A DNA stretch of 64,000 nt from Thermoleophilaceae bacterium (GTDB taxonomy: Bacteria > Actinomycetota > Thermoleophilia > Solirubrobacterales > Thermoleophilaceae): positions 1 to 64,000 of the forward strand of contig JAUJNF010000005.1 in the NCBI GenBank assembly GCA_030446485.1, written 5' to 3'. Made by a program: the position numbers and the translations under genes. How positions within the stretch are numbered: position 1 is the stretch's first letter; the number at the start of each line of letters is the position of its first letter. The notes under the pieces are model-generated. The model did not search any database and was not told where the DNA came from. It worked only from the letters and a program-made list of their open reading frames with translations. Of the stretch, positions 33,474 to 43,967 are shown piece after piece.

Positions 33474-35830
33474 TCAGCCCGCCGGCGTCACCCGGTAGGC
33501 GTCGAACACCGAGTCGATGTTGCGCAGCCGCGCCACGGCGGCCTTGAGCGACTGGGTGTCGCCCACCTCCACCACGAAGCGGTTCTTCACCATCGGGTGG
33601 TCGACCGTGCAGCGCGCCTCCAGGATGTTGATGCCCGTCTCCGCGAACGTGCGCGCCACGTCCTCGAGCAGCCGCGTGCGGTCCCACGCGTCCACCTGCA
33701 GCTCGACGCGGAACGAGGAGGCCCCCTCCCCGTGCCATGAAACGGGCGTGAAGCGCTCCGGGTTCCTCATGAGCGCGCGCACGTTCGGGCAGTCGTCGCG
33801 ATGGATCGTGATGCCCTTGCCGAGAGAGATGTAGCCGACGATCTCGTCCCCGGGCACGGGCCGGCAGCACTTGGCCAGGCGCAGCATCACGTCGCCCGCG
33901 CCCTCCACCTCGATGCCGTAGGTCGACGAGTTCGCCGTCGGCCTGGCCACCTCGAGCTTCTTCTTGTCGAGCAGCTCGGCGGCGGCGCCGCTCGGCTCGA
34001 CCGCGGCCTCGCCCTGCTTGAGGCGCTGCATCAGCTTGTTGACCACGACCTTCGGGGAGACCTTGGCCTGCCCCAGGGCGATGTAGAAGTCCTCGCCCTT
34101 CCGGAAGCCGATCTCGCGGATCACGTCGGCAAGCAGCGGCGAGCCCGTCATCTTCTGGGCCGGCAGCCCCTGGCGCTTGAGGTTGTCCTGGAGGATCTCG
34201 CGCCCCAGCCGCTCGGAGTCCTCGCGCCGCTCGCGCTTGAACCACGCGCGGGCACGGATCTTCGACTGCGCCCGCGTGGTCTTGGCGAGCGCCAGCCAGT
34301 CGCGCGACGGGCCCCGCTCCTGCTTGGAGGTGAGCACCTCGCAGATGTCGCCCGACTGCAGCTCGTAGTGCAGCGGCACGATCTTGCCGTTGACCTTCGC
34401 CCCCACGCAGCGGTGGCCGACGTCGGTGTGCACCTCGTAGGCGAAGTCGAGCGGCGTCGCGCCGCCGGCGATCGACTTGACCTCCCCTTCGGGGTGAACA
34501 CGAACACCTCGTCCTCGAAGAGCCCCGTGCGCAGCACCTCCCCGAACTCCTGCGGGTCCTTCAGGTCCTTCTGCCAGTCGAGCAGGTGGGCGAGCCACTC
34601 GACCTTGTCGGCCACGCCAACGGGCACGCCCACGTCGGCGTTCCCATCCTTCGCGTAGCCCGCGGCGTCCTTGTACATCCAGTGCGCCGCGATCCCGTAC
34701 TCGGCCGTCTCGTGCATCTCGCGCGTACGGATCTGGATCTCGAGCGGCCGGCCCTCGGGCCCGATCACCGTGGTGTGCAGGGCCTGGTACATGTTGAACT
34801 TGGGCATGGCCACGAAGTCCTTGAAGCGGCCGGGGAGCGGCTTCCAGAGGGCGTGGATCACGCCGATGCCGCCGTAGCAGTCCTTCACCGAGTCCACCAG
34901 CACACGCATCGCGGTGAGGTCGTAGATCTCGTTGAACTCGCGCCCCTTGCGGGTCATCTTCACGTAGATCGAGTAGAAGTGCTTGGCCCGGCCGGAGATC
35001 TCGGCGCGGATGCCCACCGCCTCGAGCTCCTTCTCCAGGTAGCCGCCGGCGCGCTCGACGTAGCGCTCCCGCTCCTCGCGCTGCTGGCTCACGAGCTGCT
35101 TGATCTCGTCGTACTTGCGCGGGTGCAGGGTGGCGAAGGCCAGGTCCTCGAGCTCCCACTTGATGGCGTGGATGCCCAGGCGGTGCGCGAGCGGCGCGAA
35201 GATCTCGAGCGTCTCCTTGGCCTTGTCGTGCTGCTTCTGCTTGGGCATCACGCCGATCGTGCGCATGTTGTGCAGCCGGTCGGCGAGCTTGATCAGCACG
35301 ACCCGGATGTCCTGGGCCATGGCCACGATCATCTTGCGGTAGTTCTCGGCCTGACGGTCGTCGCGGCTCTGGAAGGTGATCCCGGTGAGCTTGGTCACCC
35401 CGTCCACGAGCGCCGCGATCTCCTCGCCGAACTCCTCCTGCACCTCGGCGAGCGAGGCGCTCGTGTCCTCGACGGTGTCGTGCAGCAGGGCGGCGCACAG
35501 GGTGGCCGTGTCGAGCCGCATGGCGGCGCAGATCTTGGCCACGGCCGCCGGGTGGCTGATGAAGTCCTCTCCGGTGCGGCGCACCTGGTCGGCGTGCCGG
35601 CTGGAGGCGAACGCAAAGGCGAGCTCGACCTGCTCGCGGTCGATCGTGCCGGTGGTCTTGCCGGCGTGCTCCTCCACCACGGCCATCAGGTCGCCGATGA
35701 GCTCGCGTGAGGAGTCGCTCAGCTGCGGGGCGGGACCGTCCCGCTGGCCGGAGTCCGGGTCGGCCAGCGCCGCGGCGCCGTTCGAGACGCTCCTACGACG
35801 CTGCGATCCGGATTTGCGGATCTTCGCCAT
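33474..35830 (-). CDS. relA: Bifunctional (p)ppGpp synthetase/hydrolase Rel, with an internal 1-nt frameshift
   Basis: Stringent-response enzyme that makes and degrades (p)ppGpp. The first frame (35830 to about 34490, residues 1-445) holds the hydrolase HD domain with HDTVEDT (H117/D118) and the synthetase domain with RLHNMRTI, IYDLTAMRVLVD and MPKFNMYQALHT. It then enters the TGS domain at VFVFTPKG. The second frame continues EVKSIAGGATPLDFAYEVHT, the rest of TGS, the helical domain, and the C-terminal zinc-finger/ACT region (CCRPVPGDEIVGY, HRDDCPN). One missing base at about 34482-34494 (next to C4 and G4 runs) explains the break; the repaired length is about 786 residues. TAAGCT ends 6 nt before the ATG, suggesting a leaderless mRNA. 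Confidence 0.93.
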
Positions 35831-35836
35831 GGTGTG

Positions 35837-35842
35837 AGCTTA
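35837..35842 (-). promoter_or_regulatory. Candidate -10 element for rel (leaderless)
   Basis: TAAGCT on the minus strand, 6 nt before the rel ATG at 35830. This spacing would place the transcript start at or next to the A of the start codon. No clear -35 is seen. Confidence 0.45.
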
Positions 35843-35881
35843 GCCCTCGACGCCACCGCCGGGGGCGGTGGCGGGCGCCTC

Positions 35882-38413
35882 TCAGGCGGCCGCGGCGGGC
35901 GCCTGGAGCGCGGCCTCCGCGGACGATGCGAGGTGCCGGCTGGCCTCCGCGAGCCGCGCGAGGTAGGCGCGGTGCGCATGCGATCGCTCGAGCGAGGCGC
36001 GGACCCCTTCGAGCACCAGGCAACGAGCCTCGACGCCCTCGCGCTCCCACCGCACCAGGCCGAGATCGACCAGGACCCGGACCAGTCGCGCGCACAGCGC
36101 CGCCGAGCGCGGATGGCGTCCGCTCCCGCGGAGCACCCGGGCGAGCGCCTCACCGGTCGCGTCGGGCGTGTCCCGCAGCTCGCCGTACAGACGGGTGAGT
36201 GGCGCGCGCAGATCGAGCTCCGCCTCGGCGACCACCAGCGCGAACGCCTCCTCGGCCGGACCCCAGGCCAGGTGGGCCAGCCCCGCTCCGCCCGTCGCTC
36301 CGGCCATGGCCAGCAGCCGCTCTCCCGCCGGCCCGGGTGGAGGGTCGACCGCGACGAGGTGGTCGAAGCCGGCGCCCAGGTCCGGTTCGGCCGCCAGTGA
36401 GTCCCACGAGGTGATCGCCAGCTCCCCGCCCTCCGGGAGGCCGCCGGCGCCGCAGGCCCCGTCCGCGAGCCCGGCCACCAGCCTCTCGAGTCCCGCCTGC
36501 CGCCGCGAGGTGTCCGCGCATACGAGCAGCGGCCGGACGCCGGCCGCGAGCAGCTCCCCCACCACGCCCGCGAAGCCCTGGCCGCGGCGGTCGCGCAGCC
36601 CGCGCCGGTCCGCGGCACCGACCGTTTCCCCAGCCCACCAGCTCCGGGGATCGGCACCGAGCTCCCGCTCGATCGCCGCGAACAGCCCGCCGGCCGGCTC
36701 GAGCACCCGGCACCGGCCGGGGCGCGGAGGGCACACGGCGCGCAGCACGAGCCGCGGCTCCACCACGCCCCGCCACTCGCGGCGCTCCAAACGAACCGCC
36801 ACGTTGAGGGGCTCGGGCCCGGCCGCGGCCACGGCCGAGGCCGTGGTTCGGAAGCCCACCGCCGCGGCGCGCGAACCGCCGCTCGAGACCGTGAAGCGGC
36901 AGTGCTGGGCATCCTCTCCCATCGCGGTCGCGCCGCTCACCCGGGCGGCAGGCACGAGGAGGGTGGGCACCGCGTTGCCCTGGCCGAAGGGACCGAGCCG
37001 CTCGAGCTCCTCGGCCAGCTCGAGGCCCAGGGCGCCGCCCGGGACCACGGCGTCGACGCGCTCCACGGGCATCAGATCATCCGTGGTGAGCGCGCCGGCG
37101 GCGTGCGCGGTGAGGCTCTTGCGGAAGGCGCCGATCTGCGCGGGCTCGATGTCGAAGCCCGCCGCCATGGCGTGGCCGCCGAAGCGGCCGAGGTGGCCGG
37201 CGCAGGCGGACAGGCCGGCGTGGAGGTCGTAGGCCGCGATGCTGCGGCCCGATCCGCGACCCCCCTCGTCGCCCACCGACACCAGCACGCACGGCCGGTG
37301 GTGGCGCTCGACCATGCGCGAGGCCACGATGCCGATCACGCCCGCGTGCCAGCCCTCGCCGGCCAGCACGTAGACGGGAGCGTCATCGGGCGCCTCCGCG
37401 CGAGCGGCCTCGGCGGCGAACAGCATGCGCGTCTCGGTGTCGCGGCGTTCGTGGTTCAGCAGGTCGAGCTCGTCGGCGACCTCGGCTGCGCGGCCCCCGT
37501 CCTCGGTGAGCAGCAGCTCCAGCGCGGCGTCGGCGGAGCCGAGGCGCCCGGCGGCGTTCAGCCGCGGCCCTAGGCGGAAGCCGACGGCCTGGGTGTCGAC
37601 CGCTCCGGGCTCCAGTGCCGCGATCTTCATGAGCGCGCGCAGTCCGGGCTTGGCCGTGCGCGCCATGGCGTGCACCCCCTCGCGCACCAGGCGGCGGTTC
37701 TCGCCGTGTAGCGGCACGACGTCGGCCACGGTGGCGAGGCCCACCAGGTCGAGGTCCTCCTCCGCCTCGCGCGGGTCGATGCCCGCCCGCAGGTAGAGAG
37801 CCTCGGCGAGCTTGTGTGCCACCCCGGCGGCACACAGGTCGGCGAACGGATAGCCACCCAGGGTCGGGTGCACAACTGGGCAGTCCGGCAGGCGCTCGGG
37901 CGGGCGGTGATGGTCGGTGACCACGACGTCGATGCCCAGCGCGCGCGCCTGCTCCACTTCGGCGGCGGCGGTGATGCCGCAGTCGACGGTCACGAGCAGC
38001 CCGCAGCCGCTCCGGGCGAGCCGCTCGACGGTGGCGGGCAGCAGGCCGTAGCCGCCGTCGAAGCGGCTCGGTAGATGCCAGGCCGGGTCGGCTCCCAGGC
38101 GGCGCAGCGCGCGCACGGCCACCGCGGTGGAGCAGACGCCGTCGACGTCGTAGTCCCCGTGTACGACGATGCGCGAGCCGCGCTCAACGTGGGCGAGGAT
38201 CAGGTCGCAGGCCGCCGGCGTATCACCCAGGGCCGTGGGGTCGTGCTCGTCCGCGGCGGCGAGGAAGCGCCGGGCCGCCGCGGGCGTGAGGTGGCCGCGC
38301 CGGGCGAGCACGGCCGCGGTGGTGGGCGACAGGCCCAGCTCCTCCGCGATGCGGTCGGCCGCCGCGGGGGGATAGGGGTCGGAGGACCAGCGCTCGGGGA
38401 GCATGTTCCTCAT
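35882..38413 (-). CDS. recJ: Single-stranded-DNA-specific exonuclease RecJ
   Basis: An 843-residue RecJ, the 5'-3' single-strand exonuclease of RecF-pathway recombination and repair. The DHH domain has motif I VHGDYDVDG (84-92), VDCGITAA (143-150) and the DHH at 167-169. This is followed by RLNAAGRLGSADAALELLL, GWHAGVIGIVASRM, and the DHHA1-type motif GRFGGHAMAAGF. An extra C-terminal region of about 270 residues (from about 570) contains helicase-like remnants (TSWDSLAAEPDLGAGFDHLV) and ends in a helical Ala-rich tail; long C-termini occur in related actinobacterial RecJ. The start is ATG 38413 or the second ATG at 38404. It lies 51 bp upstream of rel on the same strand. Confidence 0.93.
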   Translation of the reverse strand: MRNMLPERWSSDPYPPAAADRIAEELGLSPTTAAVLARRGHLTPAAARRFLAAADEHDPTALGDTPAACDLILAHVERGSRIVVHGDYDVDGVCSTAVAVRALRRLGADPAWHLPSRFDGGYGLLPATVERLARSGCGLLVTVDCGITAAAEVEQARALGIDVVVTDHHRPPERLPDCPVVHPTLGGYPFADLCAAGVAHKLAEALYLRAGIDPREAEEDLDLVGLATVADVVPLHGENRRLVREGVHAMARTAKPGLRALMKIAALEPGAVDTQAVGFRLGPRLNAAGRLGSADAALELLLTEDGGRAAEVADELDLLNHERRDTETRMLFAAEAARAEAPDDAPVYVLAGEGWHAGVIGIVASRMVERHHRPCVLVSVGDEGGRGSGRSIAAYDLHAGLSACAGHLGRFGGHAMAAGFDIEPAQIGAFRKSLTAHAAGALTTDDLMPVERVDAVVPGGALGLELAEELERLGPFGQGNAVPTLLVPAARVSGATAMGEDAQHCRFTVSSGGSRAAAVGFRTTASAVAAAGPEPLNVAVRLERREWRGVVEPRLVLRAVCPPRPGRCRVLEPAGGLFAAIERELGADPRSWWAGETVGAADRRGLRDRRGQGFAGVVGELLAAGVRPLLVCADTSRRQAGLERLVAGLADGACGAGGLPEGGELAITSWDSLAAEPDLGAGFDHLVAVDPPPGPAGERLLAMAGATGGAGLAHLAWGPAEEAFALVVAEAELDLRAPLTRLYGELRDTPDATGEALARVLRGSGRHPRSAALCARLVRVLVDLGLVRWEREGVEARCLVLEGVRASLERSHAHRAYLARLAEASRHLASSAEAALQAPAAAA

Positions 38414-38474
38414 TGTTCAGTCGGGAGGCGACGGAACGACGTCTTCGCCCCGGCCAGCCGCGTCTCGGACGGCG

Positions 38475-38705
38475 TCAGCGCACGGCTACGCCAAGTCGCA
38501 AGGCGACGGCGACAAGCTGGTCGTCGAAGCTGACGAGCGCTTCAGCAGGAGCATCCTGGGCGGCGAGCAGGACGCGGCAGTCGGGCAGCTTGAGCTTGGT
38601 CCCGGCGCGCAGCTGCGCAAGCCGCCAAGCGGCATCGCGACCGAGAGGTACCTCGCGCAGGCCAAGCGTCGTCAACGCGGCGCGGGCCTCCTCCAGCCGG
38701 CCCAC
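38475..38705 (-). pseudogene. C-terminal fragment of a PIN-domain (VapC-like) protein
   Basis: A 76-residue open stretch that reads like the second half of a PIN-domain ribonuclease: DAAWRLAQLR, LKLPDCRVLLAAQ, ALVSFDDQLVAVALRLGV. The conserved acidic D of LPD and the F-D near the end are present. The N-terminal half with the first catalytic Asp and any antitoxin gene are absent; upstream the frame runs into the small membrane-protein gene. I read it as a decayed toxin gene in the recJ-secDF gap. The remaining bases of the 38414-38767 gap hold nothing else I recognise. Confidence 0.5.
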
Positions 38706-38767
38706 TCGCGCCGGTGCAGCACCGCCTCTCAAGGCGAGTGGTGGCGAGGGAACCCGCCGGCCGCGCG

Positions 38768-39043
38768 TCAGGCCCGGCGTGGGCGCGAGCTCTCGGCCCG
38801 CGAGCCGTACAGGTACGACAGCCCCAGTCCCAGCAGGGAGCCGGGGATGGCGATCAGGGCCTGGACCAGCGCCGTGTCGTTGCGGCCCGGCACGTCGAGG
38901 CCCGAGACCAGGAAGCCGAAGAGCGCGGCTCCGGCCGCCGCGGCCAGGAACGCGCCGACGATGCCGCCCCAGAAGCGGTCGGGCACGAAGACCGTGAAGT
39001 GCCACACGGCGATTCCCATCATCACCCACACGAGCATGCTCAT
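38768..39043 (-). CDS. Small membrane protein (two to three helices)
   Basis: A 91-residue protein with hydrophobic segments at about 3-20, 25-45 and 60-80 and a basic tail (SRAESSRPRRA). It resembles the small YeaQ/GlsB-like or transglycosylase-associated membrane proteins in size and layout, but no motif is decisive. The start is supported by GGGAGGA 6 nt before ATG 39043. It lies 13 nt downstream of the secDF stop, so it is part of that operon. It is in the same frame as most of secDF, so a frame error in secF makes the two look like one 1198-residue protein. Confidence 0.7.
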   Translation of the reverse strand: MSMLVWVMMGIAVWHFTVFVPDRFWGGIVGAFLAAAAGAALFGFLVSGLDVPGRNDTALVQALIAIPGSLLGLGLSYLYGSRAESSRPRRA

Positions 39044-39056
39044 AGCCGGTCCTCCC

Positions 39057-42000
39057 TCATCGCGGCCGCCCGTGCTTCTTGCGCCGGGCGGCTCGCCGGG
39101 CCGCAGCGCGGCTGCTGGTGCCTCCCGCCGTGCCGCCGCCCGAGCGTGCTCCGTTACCCCCGTCACGGGGCGTTCCGTTGCCGCCGCCGTCCGCGGCGGG
39201 TGCGCCGTTGGCGGCGCCGTCGGGGGCAGGTCCGCCGTTGCCGGCGCCGTCACGGTCAACCGCAGGTCCGCGGGTGCCACCATCAGCCGCGGCGGCGGCG
39301 GCCTCCGTCCGGGATGCGTCGACGTTTGCCTCTCGCGACGCTGCGCAGCAGTCCAACTTGCCGCCGTCCGCCAACTGCGCCGCGGTCCCGCCGATCGGCC
39401 GTCGGTGCTCCCACGCCGCCGCGCGGCCGCGCGCAGCCGCGTGGACCTCGTGCGGCGGCCGTCACCGGCCGGCGCCGCGGCGGGCGCGCCCGGCTCCGCC
39501 GGCTCGGCCGCCGCCTCCGCCGGCACGGCAGGCTGCGCCTCCGCCGGCGGCCCGCTGATCTTCCGGCGGCCCGGCTTGCCGCCCGGACCCGCTCCGTCGC
39601 CCTCGCTCGCGCCGAGCGCCGTCTCGGGGTAGGCCGGCACCACCCCGCCGTGGTCCTGGCTGACCACCTCGCGGATCCTCCGGTAGCGCGGCTCGCGCTC
39701 CTTCCACGCCGACAGCACCGGCGCCGCGATGAAGATCGACGAGTAGGTGCCCGAGGCCACGCCCACCAGCAGCGCGAAGCCGAAGTCCCTCAGCGTCTCG
39801 CCGCCGAAGAGCATGAGGGCGGCCACCGGCATCAGCGTCGAGACGCTCGTTACCAGCGAGCGGGTGAGCACCTCGGACATCGAACGGTTCATGATCTGCG
39901 AGAACGTCGCCCGCGGCATGCGCGGCACGTTCTCCCGAATGCGGTCGAACACGATGATCGTGTCGTAGAGCGAGTAGCCGAGGATGGTGAGAAGCGCCGC
40001 GACCGTCGAGGTCGTGACCTCTTGGCCGAAGAGCGCGTACACGCCCGCGGTGATCAGCAGGTCGTGGGCGAGGGCGATCAGCACGGGCACCGCGTACTTG
40101 AACGAGAAGCGCAGCCCGATGTACAGCGAGATCAGGAAGAGCGAGGCGATGATCGCGATCACCGCGGTGCGCGCGATCTGGGCGCCGAAGGTCGGCCCGA
40201 TCGAGTTGGCCTGGATCTCCCCGACGCCGAACGCCTCGTCGAGGGTGTTCTCGACCGACGCGACGCGGTCCGGGGCCAGGGTCTCGGTGGAGATCTGGAA
40301 CGCGTTGTTGCCGAGCTCCTCGTCGGTGACCTTCTGGATCTCGGCGTCCTGCAGCTCGCCGGGCAGGGCCGCGCGCAGACCCTCCACGTCGGTGGGCTGC
40401 TCGAGCGCCGCCCTGATGCGGGTGCCGGACTCGAAGTCGATGCCGAAGTTGATGCCGAGGCCCGCGATGGCGATGGCACCGACGGCGAGGATCAGACCGG
40501 AGGCGGAGAAGAACCACTTGGAGGAGCCCATGAAGTCGAAGGTCCACGGCCTGCCCTCCCCGCCGGCGCCGAGCGCGTGCCGCGAGCCAAGCAGGCGCGT
40601 ACGGCTGAGCGACCCGAGGATGGCCGACGTCGCGACCACCGCCGTGAGCAGCGAGACCAGGGTGCCGACGCCGAGCGTGAACGCGAACCCCTTGACGCCC
40701 GCGGTGGCGAGCATGAACAGGATGAAGGCCACCCCGACGGTCACCACGTTGGCGTCGATGATCGTGCGCAGCGCCTTGGCGTAGCCGCTCGAAATCGCCG
40801 CCGGGATCGACCGCCCGGCTCGCGCCTCCTCCTTGATGCGCTCGAAGATCACGATGTTGGCGTCGGCCGCCACCCCCAGCGTGAGGATCAGGCCGGCGAT
40901 GCCGGGGAGCGTGAGCGTGATCGGGATCAACTTGACGATCGCGAAGAGGAAGACCGCGTACACCACGAGCGCGGTGGCGGCCACGACGCCGAGCACGCGG
41001 TAGAAGACGATCAGGAAGGCCAGCGTCAGCAGCAGGCCCACGCCCGCCGCCAGCAGGCCCTGGTCGAGCGCCGCCTGGCCGAGCGTGGCCGACACCTGGG
41101 TCTTCGAGATCAGCTTGAGCTCGATCGGCAGGGCCCCGATGCGCAGGCTCTCCGCGAGGTCCTGCGTCTCCTCGATGTTCCCGATGCCGTTGATCTGGGT
41201 GCCGGTGCGCCCGTCGATCCCCTCCGGGTACTCCTGGTAGTCGATCGAGGCCAGCGAGACGATCTCATTGTCGAGCGTGATCGAGAAGCGCTGGTTGGCC
41301 GCGTCCGGCGGCGTGCCCGGGGGCAGGATCACCTGGGCGCCGCGCTGGGCGATGCGCTTGGTCACCTCGGCGAAGGCCTTCTGCCCGCGGTCGGTGAAGC
41401 TGAAGGTGACGATCGGCTGGTTGCCGCCCTGCTGGTCGAACTCCTGCTTGGGGTCCTTGATTTCGTTGCCGGACAGCTCGGAGTCGTCCTCGAGCACGTG
41501 GTAGCGCTCGAACGGAGCCTCCGCGGGGAGGTTCCGCGGGCGCTCGGCCTTCACCACGACGATGCCGCGGGGCACCTTCAGGACCAGGCTCTTGTCGGGT
41601 GGGCCGGCCGAGCCGAGCGCGCGCAGCTCTGCCGAGCACTCGCTGGCCTTCGGAACGTCGCGCGCGGCGGCGGCCGAGCCGGCCGGGGCGTCGTCGGCGA
41701 AGTCGGCGAGCAGGTCCTCGCAGCTTGCCTCCGGCCCCGCCAGCGGCTTGCGGTCCGGTCCGAACAGGTAGTAGCGATCGCCCCCCGCGCTGTCGTTCTG
41801 ACGGTCGTAGAACTCGGCGATCTTGGCCTCGTCCCCACCGAAGCGCTCACGCACCTCCGCCTCGGGGCCACCCGGCGGAAGGTCCTCGGGCTCGGCCTGC
41901 GGCTCTGCCTTGGTGGCCCGCTCCACCGCGGCCTGCAGGGAGGGCACCGGAGCGTCGTCCACGCCGCCGCCCTCGGGGGCCGGCTTGCTGTCCTCGCCGA

Positions 42001-42364
42001 GGACGTTCGGCTCCCAGTCGTAGAACTGGAGCTGCGCGGTGGTGCCCACCTGGCGCTCGGCGCGCTCGGCGTTGTCCACGTCCGGCAGCCCTATGGAGAT
42101 CTGGGTGGCGGCGGCGCGCTGGATCTCGGGCTCGGACACGCCGAGGGCGTCGGTGCGCTGGCGGATCGTCTCGATCGCGTCGTCGACGGCCTGGGGCGTG
42201 ACCTCGGGCACCTTGGGCGTCGGGCGCGCCTCGTAGACGAGCTCGACGCCGCCCTTCAGGTCCAGCCCGAGCCGCGTGGGCTTGCTCGTGATCAGCACGC
42301 CGGCGCCGACCAGCAGGGCGACGATCAGCCCGATGATCGCGTAGTTGCGCTTGCGGTTGGTCAC
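39057..42364 (-). CDS. secDF: Fused SecD-SecF protein-translocase subunit, with a frame break in the C-terminal tail
   Basis: The accessory motor of the Sec translocon: it uses the proton gradient to pull exported proteins on the outer side. The SecD half begins near residue 10 with one helix, GLDLKGG (33-39), a large P1 domain and five helices with AGVKGFAFTLGVGTLVSL. The SecF half begins near residue 605 with GINFGIDFESGTR and ends with ILGYSLYDTIIVFDRIREN and its helices. A long Pro/Ala/Gly tail follows KISGPPAEAQPAVPAE. A net -1 shift between about 39260 and 39470 is likely, because the other frame carries a regular NGxP repeat and the basic end KKHGRPR before TGA 39057. It lies 18 bp downstream of the PAS gene. 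Confidence 0.9.
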
Positions 42365-42382
42365 GTGGCTCGGGTTCGGGTT

Positions 42383-42826
42383 CTACTTCGGGGTCAACAC
42401 GATGAGCAGGCCGCCGTCCTCGTCGTAGGCGGGGAAGATGTCGGCCTGGGCGTCCTCGGGGCGGTCGCCCTCGGCGTGGACGGTCACCGACTTGTCGAGC
42501 ACCCTCACGCCCCACTCGAGCGCGGTGCCCACGTGGTCGTTCCCGTTCTCGAACTGCAGCCCGAGCACCTCGCGCACCGGCTGGCCGATCATGTCGGTCT
42601 CCCCCAGCCCGGTGAGCTCGCGCACGCCGCGTCCCGAGCCGATCACCCGGCCGTCCGCGTCGGTGACCACGAACGCCGCGTTGGGCGCCGGGTAGTAGTC
42701 GTCGAGCAGCTCGAAGAGGAAGCCGAAGCCGCAGTTGGTGCACCCCCGGGGACGGTCGCGGAAGCCGGCGGTGCGGTCCTGCGAGATGCTGCGGTTACCG
42801 CAGTTGGGACAGATGAAGTTGGGCAT
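42383..42826 (-). CDS. Zinc-ribbon plus PAS-domain protein
   Basis: A 147-residue protein. A four-cysteine ribbon (C6, C9, C29, C32; CPNC and CTNC) is followed by a PAS-like domain (about 38-105: PAPNAAFVVTDADGRVIGSG and TGLGETDMIGQPVREVLGL). There is no output domain, so it may act as a sensor partner for another protein. It sits between ruvB (60 bp upstream) and secDF (18 bp downstream) on the same strand, an unexpected place for a signalling protein. TATCCT ends 12 nt before the ATG. What PAS senses is not visible. It may belong to a conserved gene order in this class. Confidence 0.75.
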   Translation of the reverse strand: MPNFICPNCGNRSISQDRTAGFRDRPRGCTNCGFGFLFELLDDYYPAPNAAFVVTDADGRVIGSGRGVRELTGLGETDMIGQPVREVLGLQFENGNDHVGTALEWGVRVLDKSVTVHAEGDRPEDAQADIFPAYDEDGGLLIVLTPK

Positions 42827-42886
42827 GCTGGACCCGTCAGGATAGGCACTGGGCTTAAACCAGAGGTCAACAACCGGTGGCCCGGC

Positions 42887-43924
42887 TCAGAACAGGCTGG
42901 CGGCCCCTCGAGAGGGCCGCTCGAGGCCGAGATGGGCGAAGGCCGCGGCCGTGGCCTCGCGCCCGCGCGGCGTGCGCTTGAGCAGGCCCTGCTGGAGCAG
43001 GTAGGGCTCGTACACGTCCTCCACGGTGTCGGCCTCCTCCCCCACGGCGACGGCCAGGGTGGAGAGCCCCACGGGGCCGCCCTCGAACTTCAGGCAGATG
43101 GCGGTGAGGATGTCACGGTCGAGGCGGTCGAGCCCGGCCGCGTCGATCTCGAGCAGCTCGAGCGCCTCGCCGGCCACGTGCGCATCCACCCGTCCGGCGC
43201 CGCGCACCTCGGCGTAGTCGCGCACGCGCTTCAGCAGCCGGTTGGCCACGCGCGGGGTGCCGCGGGAGCGCCCGGCCAGCACGCGCGCGCCCTCGTCGTC
43301 GATCTCGAGGTCGAGGATGGCGGCCGAGCGGCGCACGATCTGCGCGAGCTCCTCCGGCCCGTACAGGTCCAGGCGGTGGCTCACCCCGAAACGGTCCCGG
43401 AGCGGCGTGGTGAGCAGCCCGGCGCGGGTGGTGGCCCCGATCAGCGTGAACTCGGGGAGGTCGAGCGTGACCACGCGCGCCCCCGCTCCCTGGCCGACGG
43501 TGATCGGCAGCTTGCGGTCCTCCATGGCCGGGTAGAAGGTCTCCTCGAGGGCGCGCGGCAGGCGGTGGATCTCGTCGACGAAGAACACGCTGCGCGGCTC
43601 GAGGGCGGTGAGGACCGAGGCCACGTCCCCTTTGCGCTCGAGCGCCGGCCCGGCGGTCTGGATGAACGGCGCGCCCAGCTCGGCGGCCACGATCTGCGCC
43701 AGCGACGTCTTGCCGAGGCCCGGGGGCCCGGCCAACAGCACGTGGTCGAGGGCCTCGCCGCGATTCCGGGCGGCCTCGATGAACACCCCCAGCTGCTCCT
43801 TCACCGCGGCCTGGCCCACGAAGTCCTCGAGCCGGCGCGGCCGGAGCGAGCGGTCGAAGTCGTCTTCGGGCACGGCGGCCGGCGTCTGGATCCGGTCGAT
43901 GTCCGGCGTGCGGATGCCGCTCAC
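42887..43924 (-). CDS. ruvB: Holliday junction branch-migration helicase RuvB
   Basis: A 345-residue AAA+ motor of the RuvAB complex, which drives branch migration at Holliday junctions. Walker A is GPPGLGKT (66-73), Walker [11 protein letters not shown], sensor GATTRAGLL, and the C-terminal winged helix ([17 protein letters not shown]). Length is normal. I place the start at GTG 43924 ([11 protein letters not shown]). The longer frame to 43948 encodes residues from the heptamer repeat. ruvA lies just upstream on the same strand with the repeat between them, forming a ruvC-ruvA-ruvB operon. It is followed by the PAS gene. Confidence 0.95.
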   Translation of the reverse strand: MSGIRTPDIDRIQTPAAVPEDDFDRSLRPRRLEDFVGQAAVKEQLGVFIEAARNRGEALDHVLLAGPPGLGKTSLAQIVAAELGAPFIQTAGPALERKGDVASVLTALEPRSVFFVDEIHRLPRALEETFYPAMEDRKLPITVGQGAGARVVTLDLPEFTLIGATTRAGLLTTPLRDRFGVSHRLDLYGPEELAQIVRRSAAILDLEIDDEGARVLAGRSRGTPRVANRLLKRVRDYAEVRGAGRVDAHVAGEALELLEIDAAGLDRLDRDILTAICLKFEGGPVGLSTLAVAVGEEADTVEDVYEPYLLQQGLLKRTPRGREATAAAFAHLGLERPSRGAASLF

Positions 43925-43940
43925 GGCCGAGTCCCGTTCG

Positions 43941-43967
43941 CCGTCCACCGTGCAGCGTCCACCGTCA
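43941..43967. repeat. Intergenic heptamer repeat (copy 3, ruvA-ruvB)
   Basis: GTCCACC, GTGCAGC and GTCCACC followed by GTCA in the ruvA-ruvB gap. The ruvA TGA (43965-43967) is formed at its edge. It is a degenerate version of the unit seen at 44567-44594. Confidence 0.8.

Noticed and set aside
34480-34500. Programmed frameshifting in rel
   Set aside because: No slippery heptamer or downstream pseudoknot is evident, and Rel is normally a single frame; an indel is simpler.
38768-42364. One 1198-residue SecDF plus small membrane protein
   Set aside because: The small protein has its own strong ribosome site and start, and the SecF tail ends properly in another frame at 39057; the joint frame reflects an indel.
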